Below, piece by piece: positions 57,350 to 64,000 of a DNA stretch of 64,000 nucleotides. The notes under the pieces were generated by a model, which made no database searches, had not been told where the DNA came from, and worked only from the letters and a program-made list of their open reading frames with translations. Both the position numbers and the translations under genes were made by a program. Origin of the DNA: Rhipicephalus microplus (taxonomy: Eukaryota > Arthropoda > Arachnida > Ixodida > Ixodidae). Numbering within the stretch: position 1 is the stretch's first letter; the number at the start of each line of letters is the position of its first letter. The stretch covers positions 102,398,702 to 102,462,701 of the forward strand of contig NC_134701.1 in NCBI RefSeq assembly GCF_043290135.1, read 5' to 3'.

Positions 57350-57757
57350 TCTGTCCTGCTCTCTGATATCATGTGAACCGAAAATTGTGGTGCGTTTCAA
57401 ATTGATGTTTCTCGTTTCATTCTCTTTTTTTTCCTCGCGCAAATAAAATGTGGAATGGTTTGCCGGATGCGCTTGCTGGTGATGATGGTTGTGCCGATAA
57501 TACAGATGCGCTACATATCTACATATTCTTATAATATTGTATAACAAATTTTGGTGCGATTATCTTCCTGTTTTTAATTATGCGGATAATTCATTATTCC
57601 TTGTACCTTGTTTTTTTTCACCAATAATGTAAGGAATCCCGTATGTCAGTTGGAATGTTGTTTGTTCTTCATGAATGTATACTACCTGCAATGTGCCCTC
57701 TGTAATGACTCCAACATTGGAGTCGACAGTATTGGAAATAAATAAATAAATAAATAT
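57347..57757 (+). mobile_element. CR1-like LINE, extreme 3' end
   Basis: A short coding end WNGLPDALAGDDG (about 57451-57490), where the family normally has WNxLP, a stop near 57530, a 3' UTR and the terminal AAATAAAT repeat at 57733-57756. Same tail family as 1-1128. Confidence 0.75.
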
Positions 57758-57943
57758 TGTCACGTTACAACTTAACTGTAAACTGCAAATAATCGCACAC
57801 AAGGACGTCAAACTGATTCGCACAACGGCAGTATGACTATTGTTTTTCTCTGCACGCGCCTCTTTGTCCTCTTCTGAACAGTGGCACATACAAGCATGCC
57901 AGCATCTGTGTATATAATACTTGTAGAACTTGTACTAGTGGCA
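57758..57943 (-). repeat. Gypsy-4 3' LTR
   Basis: 186 bp. On the minus strand it begins TGCCACTAGTAC and ends in TGACA. A G-rich polypurine tract (GGGAAGGGGGGCAA) precedes it at about 57944-57957. Confidence 0.87.
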
Positions 57944-58074
57944 TTGCCCCCCTTCCCAAAGGACATCCTCCCGATGTCATAACATAATTGTAAGATGAAA
58001 AGACGTACGATAAGCAGTACACAAGGGGGTGTTCACAATCACTGTAAGTCTACTCGAGGGAGTGTGACGAATAG

Positions 58075-61000
58075 TCAGCGTTGGTAAAATGATTTCATCC
58101 TCGAAACATGAACGACGTGTCGCTGTTGTGAACGGCGGGATTGACGAGCCATGTCCTCGTCAAGAACCTCGTAGTTCACTTCGCTGAGACGTCGGAGAAC
58201 TCTATAGGGACCAAAATAGTGGCGTAACAACTTTTCCGACTGGCCCCGTTGTCGAATAGGAGTCCACAATCATACTCGTTCTCCGGGTTGGTAAGAGACA
58301 TCGCGACGACGAGCGTTGTACCGCAGCGAGTCGATGCATTGTTGCTTATGGATTCGTTCAACTGCAAGCTTACGAGCCGCGTCTGCCAGTCTGATAAATT
58401 CGTTCGTCTTGACACTAATCTGGTGTCTGTCTGGTAGAAGCATGGCATCCAGCATTGTAGTTGCCTCCCTGCCGTGAAGCAACCGGAATGGTGTCATTCC
58501 AGTTGTTTCTTGCACAGCGGTGTTGTAAGCGAACGTGATGTAAGGGAGGACGTCATCCCAGTTTTTGTGGTCTTGGTCAACGTACATGGATAGCATGTCG
58601 GCGATCGTCTTGTTTAGTCGCTCTGTAAGGCCGTTGCTTCGTTGGTGGTATGCAGTAGTTTTTCGATGTACTGTGCCGCTAAGCTGCATGACGTCTTGTA
58701 TCATCCGGATGGTAAAAGCTGTGCCACGATCAGTTATGACAACTGCTGGTGGTCCATGTTGGAGGACGGTGTTTTTCGTAAAAATGTGGGCAGTCTCAAT
58801 GGTGGTGCCACGTTGTAATGTCTTCGTTTTGCAGTAGAGCGTCATGTAATCAGTAACGACTACAACCCAGCGGTTGCCGTCACGAGACTTGGGACTAGGT
58901 CCGAGTAGATCCATGCCAATTTGTTGGAACGGTTGTGTCGAAGAAGCGACGGGCTTCAAAAAGTCAGCTGGGCGCTGATGTGGTGCTTTACGGCGCTGGC
59001 ACTCGTGACACGTCTTCACGTAATGCTTCACGTCGCGACTGAGCTTAGGCCAGTAGTAGTGTTGGCGAATCCGGGCCAAGGTACGTGTGAATCCCAAGTG
59101 GCCTGAGGAAGGCTCATCGGGACAGGCGGACAAGACATCGGCTCGTAACGGTGGCGGGACAACGAGCAGGTACTCAGTCGCGTAAGGGTCGAAGTTTCTT
59201 TTATAGAGGATATTTCTGCGGATGCAGAACGATGATGACGAGCGGGCGAATGCTGGTGGTGGATGCGGCGTACGGCCTTCGAGATACTCGATGAATTGTC
59301 GAAGCTCAGAATCGTTCTTCTGCTGTTCAGCCAAGTCAGATACACTAACGGCACAGAGAAAACGGCCGTTGAGATCGTGATCACCTGACGCTGTCTTAAG
59401 AGGAGCTCGAGAAAGGCAGTCCGCGTCACTATGCTTCCGGCCAGACTTGTACACGACTGTAAAATCGAACTCCTGAAGGCGTAAGCTCCACCTGGCCAGA
59501 CGTCCGCAAGGGTCTTTAAGGTTCGCCAACCAGCAGACCGCATGATGATCCGTAACAACTCTGAACGGGCGACCATACAGGTACGGTCTGAATTTAGCTA
59601 TTGCCCAGACAACAGTTAGGCACTCCTTTTCAGTTGTGTAATTCGCCTCCGCAGATGATAAAATCCGACTCACATAAGCAATAGGGCGTATGACGCCACC
59701 TTGCCACTGGACGAGGACTGCACCAAGGCCGATGTTACTGGCGTCTGTGTGTAGTTCAGTGTCGGCATATTCGTCGTAGTGTCCGAGTAAGGGCTCAAGC
59801 TGGAGACGCTGCTGGAGCTCGGAGAAAGCGCGTGTTTGCTCAAGGCCCCACACGAAGGGAACGTCGTCTTTTGTCAGACGAGTGAGAGGTTCGGCAATGT
59901 TTGCGAAATTTTGCACAAAGCGTCTGTAGTCTGCGCAGAGGCCTAAAAATCAACGCACATCACGTTTGTTGGTACGTGGTGGAAAATCTGCGACAGCCAA
60001 TGTTTTGTCTGGGTCAGGCCTATTACCATCAGGGCTAACAAGGTGACCGAGGAACTTTAATTCATTGTAACCAAACTGACATTTTTCTGGTTTCAGTGAT
60101 AGGCCTGCCGTGCGAATTGCAGCAAACACAGATCTAAGTCGCTGCAAATGCTGCTCAAACGTTTGGGAGAAGACAACGACGTCGTCTAAGTAAACAAGGC
60201 ATGCTTCTCACTTGAGACCGGAGAGCACTGTATCCATCATACTATGTAATGTCGCAGGGGCAGAACACAGACCGAAGGGCAGCACCTTGAATTCGTACAG
60301 ACCATCTGGAGTTATGAATGCTGTTTTCTCTCGGTCGCGTTCATCAACTTCGATCTGCCAGTAGCCACTGCGTAAATTCATAGAGGAGAAGTGTCGGACG
60401 CGTCGGAGGCGGTCTAGTGAGTCGTCGATGCGCGGAAGCGGATAAACGTCTTTCTTTGTGACTTTGTTGAGTTTGCGGTAATCGACGCAAAATCGGAGAG
60501 TGCCGTCCTTCTTTTTTACTTGTACGACGGGGGACGACCATGGACTGTTCGAGGGTTGGATTACGCCATCTTCGAGCATCTGCTTCACTTGAGAACGTAT
60601 AGCCTCTTGTTCCTTTTGTGATACTCGGTAGGCGTGCTGACCTATGGGTCACTCAGCATGGTCAGTGACAATGCGGTGCTTTACGGTTGGCGTTTGTTTT
60701 ATCTTGGATGTAGACGTGAAACAGTCGCTAAACATGCGGAGGATACAGCGGATTTGCTCTTTCTGCGCACATGACAGGTTTGGATTGACATCGACTGCAT
60801 CGGCTACCACGGCGTCAATGAATTCGAAATGAGCGATAGCTGTTCGTTTGGCCAAACGTGGGTATGCTCCACTAAAATTTGTTACCAACAACTCAGTCAT
60901 CCCACGTTTAAATTGAATTATTCCGCGGGCAACGCAGATTTGCTGAGACAAGTGCACCGAAAGGTTGGCTTCAGCGATACCACTACTGTCATCGTCTATG

Positions 61001-61578
61001 TCACCCTGTACTGTAACGAACATACTGGTGCGTGGCGGAAGTGTGACGGTATCGTCGACAATGTGAAGCGCAGTCTTCTGCGGATTGGTATCTCTAGGCT
61101 TCGGGCCATAGTCGTCAGCAAACATTACGAGGCAGTCTCGAAGATTGATAACAGCGCTGAGCTCACGAAGGAAATCCATGCCAAGGATAACTTTTCGGGA
61201 GCATTCGGGAAGCACAACGAAAGAAGCAATGAACGTCGACTCACAGATTTGCAGCCTTGCGGTGCATCTCCCGATCGGTGTCAAGAGATGACCACCGGCT
61301 GTCCGAAGGTTTGGTCCATGCCCCCAAGAATTTGTGACTTTCCGGAGTTCAGCCACAAGTTCAGCGCTGATAACGGAGTAGTCGGCACCGGTGTCGACCA
61401 GAGCAGTCACTGGACGGTTGTCGACACGAATGGCAATGTCAGCAGAAACGGGTTCGTCAGCGATGTGAGGTTTCGGCTGAAAGGAATCGTCGAAGGTCGG
61501 TGGATGGGTCGGAGGAGGCTGTTTTGATGATAGCTTAACAGCGGTCCCACCCCCGGAGGCCGCTGATTCTAGTTTTCC
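58075..61578 (-). pseudogene. pol: Gypsy-4 pol with four in-frame stops
   Basis: One frame carries the whole protein from 61578 down to 58075: protease DTGA (about 61395), RT, RNase H HTDAS (about 59760), integrase HHCC (about 59110-58990), its D, D, E motifs and a GPY-type end. Stops lie at 60649-60651, 60208-60210, 59950-59952 and 58270-58272. By comparison with Gypsy-2 these replace Arg/Cys-type, Trp, Arg and Trp codons, and each fits a single C-to-T or G-to-A change. RT motif A reads SMNLRSGYW, so its Asp is lost; the YLDD box (60181-60195) is intact. No frameshift is seen. It cannot yield full-length Pol without readthrough. Confidence 0.9.
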
Positions 61579-62996
61579 CGGCATGGACTTGGGGATCTAG
61601 CGGATCGTCCCGCAACAACATCGGCGAAAGTGGAGTATTGATTCGCGGACGTAGAGCGTCGAGGAGACGGAGAGCGTGATTGGCGTCGCTGAAGATTCGG
61701 AGACGGTAGACTTGCCAAGTACTCTGCGATGGCGTGGGGTCGTTCGTCGTCCCTGGGCCGACGAGCGTCTGGCCGAAATCCAGGTAGGCCCATCTGTCTG
61801 TACGAGCACTCCCGGTACATGTGACCTGGCTCACCACAGTGGTAGCATAGTGGCCGATTGTCGGAAGCGCGGCACACGCTAGATTTCCGCAAACTAGGTC
61901 GCGCATTATCATAGTGTGGTGGGCCCGAGAAGTACTGCGGCATCTGCAGGCAAGTCGGCCGTTGGTTTTCATAGCGTGGCCCGCCAGAGAGGTGCTGTGG
62001 TGTCTGCAGGCTAGTCGGTCGGGGAAAATAGCTGGCTGCCGGTGCAGAAGTACGTACAGCTTCCGTATACGTTAGCAGAGGAGCTTCGGTTGGAGGTTGC
62101 GCTAATGGTCGTACCAGCTGCCGCACCTCTTCACGGACAATGTCTGTCAGAGCAGCCACTTGAGGCTGTGAACGCACTGCGTGAAGCTTTTGCAGCTCGT
62201 CGTGTACAATGCTACGGACTAGCTCAGCAAGGTCTCTCACGCTCGTGACATCGGGTGTTACGAAGGGTGCTGACAGACATGCAAGGTTGTCGGACCGTTC
62301 ATACTGCGAAGACCGCTGTCTTAGCATTCGCTCTATGATCGTAGCTTCACGGAGGAATTCTGCCATGGTAGCTGGTGGGTTTCGCACAAGTCCTGCAAAC
62401 AGCTGCTCCTTGACACCCCGCATCAGAATGCGTACCTTTTTGTCTTCCGTCATTGCAGAATCTGCTCGACGGAACAGACGAGACATTTCCTCAACGAACA
62501 TGGCCACGCTTTCATTGGGTCTTTGATTGCGAGAATTGAGGAGACGTTCGGCTTGTTCTTTCCAGTCGGCGCTACCATACGTGTTCCGCAGCTGAGTGCA
62601 AAACACCGGCCAGGTTGTCAGGGCGGCCTCGTGATTCTCGAACTAAATACGCGCCGAATTCTCCAGGTAAAAATAGACATACCGCAGTTTCCGGTGCTCG
62701 TCCCACTCGTGGATGACGGCGACTCGATCGTATTCGTCCAGCCAGTCTTCAACGTCTTCGTAGGGCTCCCCATGGAAGGGCTTTGGCATTCGAGAGGTTG
62801 GTAGCCATGGTGCTGGCGGAGTTGCGGTCGGTTCAGTCTGGCTTCCAGTTGTCGCATATGAAATAGTTCTGGAGCGTTCCGGAAGAGGGCTGAATTGGGG
62901 TGGTAGGCCTAGTTGCCGCTGACTACGTCGAAGATTGGCTGTTTCTACTAAGGCGTCGATGTTGGGCCCGAGATTTTCCTCGTGGGAACAGTGCAT
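61569..62996 (-). pseudogene. gag: Gypsy-4 gag with one in-frame stop
   Basis: The frame runs from ATG at 62996 to TAG at 61569-61571. One stop at 62643-62645 sits where Gypsy-2 has Trp in the RVWYENHE block (TGG to TAG). Zinc knuckle CYHCGEPGHMYREC near 61850. It ends at GGAAAAC-TAG, the same gag/pol junction as in the other elements, and the pol frame is -1. Confidence 0.9.
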
Positions 62997-63022
62997 AGAC
63001 TATTACCCAGCACCTCCACCAG

Positions 63023-63288
63023 TGTCAAGTTACAACGTAACTGTAAGCTGCAGATAATGGCACACAAGTACGTCAAACTGATTCGCACAACGGCAGTATG
63101 ATGATGATGATGATGATGATGAACCCTCGGCTTTGCTGGCACTCGACCACAAGGAGGGATCGGCCAAGAACCGGGCCGATGACTATTGTTTTTCTCTGCA
63201 CGCGCATCTTTGTCCTCTTCTGAACAGCGGCACATACAAGCATGCCAGCATCTGTGTAAATAATACTTGTAGAACTTGTACTAGTGGC

Positions 63289-63289
<1 letters not shown>
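63023..63289 (-). repeat. Gypsy-4 5' LTR with 81-bp insertion
   Basis: 267 bp. It matches the 186-bp 3' LTR except for an 81-bp insertion at 63098-63178. Confidence 0.87.
63098..63178 (-). mobile_element. Short (CAT)n-tailed retroinsertion in LTR
   Basis: On the minus strand: a 57-bp body (CGGCCCGGTTCTTGGCCGAT...) then a (CAT)n tail. ATGA is present on both sides (63098-63101 and 63179-63182) and once in the uninterrupted 3' LTR. This looks like the extreme 3' end of a LINE or SINE. Confidence 0.6.

Positions 63290-63338
<49 letters not shown>
63290..63338. repeat. (TA)n run between Gypsy-4 and Gypsy-5
   Basis: About 49 bases of TA with an LTR edge at each side. Confidence 0.97.
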
Positions 63339-63339
<1 letters not shown>

Positions 63340-63519
63340 TGGAACATATTGCCTTGGGTGTGAGAGAATGAATGGAATAAATATATTTACAAAATATGCA
63401 GGGAGAGTCAGAGGCAGCTGCAGCCAAGATGAAGGCCAACAGGAACAACAACACGAGCACGGTCGCTTTCATCGTCTTCGTCGTCTATGATGCTCTTTCG
63501 TTGCCGATGTCGTGTAACA
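63340..63519 (-). repeat. Gypsy-5 3' LTR
   Basis: On the minus strand it begins TGTTACACGAC and ends TATGTTCCA. A G-rich tract (GGGGGGTTA) lies before it at about 63520-63532. Only one LTR is in the window. Confidence 0.72.
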
Positions 63520-64000
63520 TATAACCCCCCGGCGCTGGCAGCGCCGTCTCGGCGCCTAAAGGAGAGTAGGATCAAATGCGTACGAGTAGGGTTTGAGGCG
63601 GGTAACGTGGATGTTGTCAGTAGCGGGTGCGGACGACGACGACTGTCAAACGGAGTAATCTCGTATGTGACCTCGGTAAGCCGGCGTAAAACCTTGTAAG
63701 GCCCCGAGTAGCGAGACAGGAGCTTCGAAGAGAGGCCAATGTGGCGGCATGGTGTCCAGAGGAGGACCAATGAACCTGGAGAGTAGAAAACTACTCTGTG
63801 ATAGCTATCGTAGCGGGCCTTCTGAGAGAGCTGCGTGCCAAGAAGACGTTCCCGTGCTATTTGGCGGGCCACTTGAACCCGAGCAGTGGCATCCCGGGCG
63901 TACTCTGTCATCGTTGCGTAGTTGATGGGAGAAGAGTCTTGAAGGGTAACGTTGGATTGCGGCCGAACAATAAATAGAAGGGGGAGAAGCCAGCGGTGTC
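63520..64000 (-). pseudogene. pol: Gypsy-5 integrase C-terminal part (partial)
   Basis: Minus-strand end of a Gypsy pol cut by the window edge. Upstream (about 63998-63940) GFSPFYLLFGRNPTLP is in one frame. Then the frame shifts near 63930-63950, and YSPGSLVLLWTPCRH (about 63795-63750) and SRYSGPYKVLRRLTEVTYEI (about 63715-63655), the GPY-type module, follow. The reading frame has no stop before the LTR. Different LTR from the other four elements. Confidence 0.82.

Larger units (their letters stand above)
57758..63289 (-). mobile_element. Gypsy-4, Ty3/Gypsy element with in-frame stops
   Basis: Minus-strand element, 5' LTR at 63023-63289 and 3' LTR at 57758-57943. Gag and pol keep their frames throughout but carry five nonsense codons. 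Related to Gypsy-2 (same primer-binding-like site and protein blocks). Bordered by (TA)n on the right and a LINE AAAT tail on the left. Confidence 0.93.

Overview
The window looks like a gene-poor, repeat-packed stretch of an arthropod nuclear genome, most likely a metastriate hard tick (Rhipicephalus, Dermacentor, Hyalomma or Amblyomma type). The main pointer is a Ruka-type tRNA-derived SINE (described from Rhipicephalus appendiculatus) at 3006-3247, with truncated relatives inside the two long transposons. RTE/BovB-like, CR1-like and RNase H-bearing LINEs, Ty3/Gypsy elements with very short LTRs, and abundant micro- and minisatellites fit this. I see no host gene I can name, no rRNA, no functional tRNA and no CRISPR. 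The species assignment is inference.

Layout. 1-1128: 5'-truncated CR1-like LINE tail. 1129-4389: microsatellites, the Ruka SINE with a 12-bp target duplication, and a dispersed repeat carrying a GTCC-type minisatellite. 4390-16205: an RNase H-type LINE on the minus strand, split in two by a 10.0-kb transposon (5479-15516). 17487-24835: a second, inverted copy of the same transposon (7.3 kb). Both copies are bounded by TA and have roughly 35-bp terminal inverted repeats followed by about 200 bp packed with AGGGTG/CACCCT motifs. Copy 1 alone carries an RTE LINE insertion (11837-12992) and a 1.55-kb segment with a decayed FP-domain/ORF1-like gene. 24970-25755 and 28993-29370: two more minisatellite-bearing elements, these with long terminal inverted repeats. 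26230-26800: an RTE LINE with an inverted 5' half.

30884-36175: Gypsy-1 (plus strand, one pol frameshift). 36242-46439: mostly unassigned sequence with a 92-bp tandem repeat, a GACA/GACG/GCAG microsatellite, two LINE fragments, two foldback repeats and another copy of the minisatellite repeat. 46462-64000: four Gypsy elements almost end to end, Gypsy-2 (plus, identical LTRs, near intact), Gypsy-3 (plus, badly decayed), Gypsy-4 (minus, five in-frame stops but no frameshift seen) and Gypsy-5 (minus, cut by the window end). A (TA)n run borders nearly every LTR edge.

The genes form no pathway. Each Gypsy encodes its own gag, protease, reverse transcriptase, RNase H and integrase. The LINEs encode reverse transcriptase with or without RNase H. 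SINEs and TIR elements depend on enzymes made elsewhere. The most novel-looking item is the long TA-flanked transposon: its ends are fixed by the LINE reading frame it interrupts, and I cannot place it in a known superfamily from sequence reading alone.
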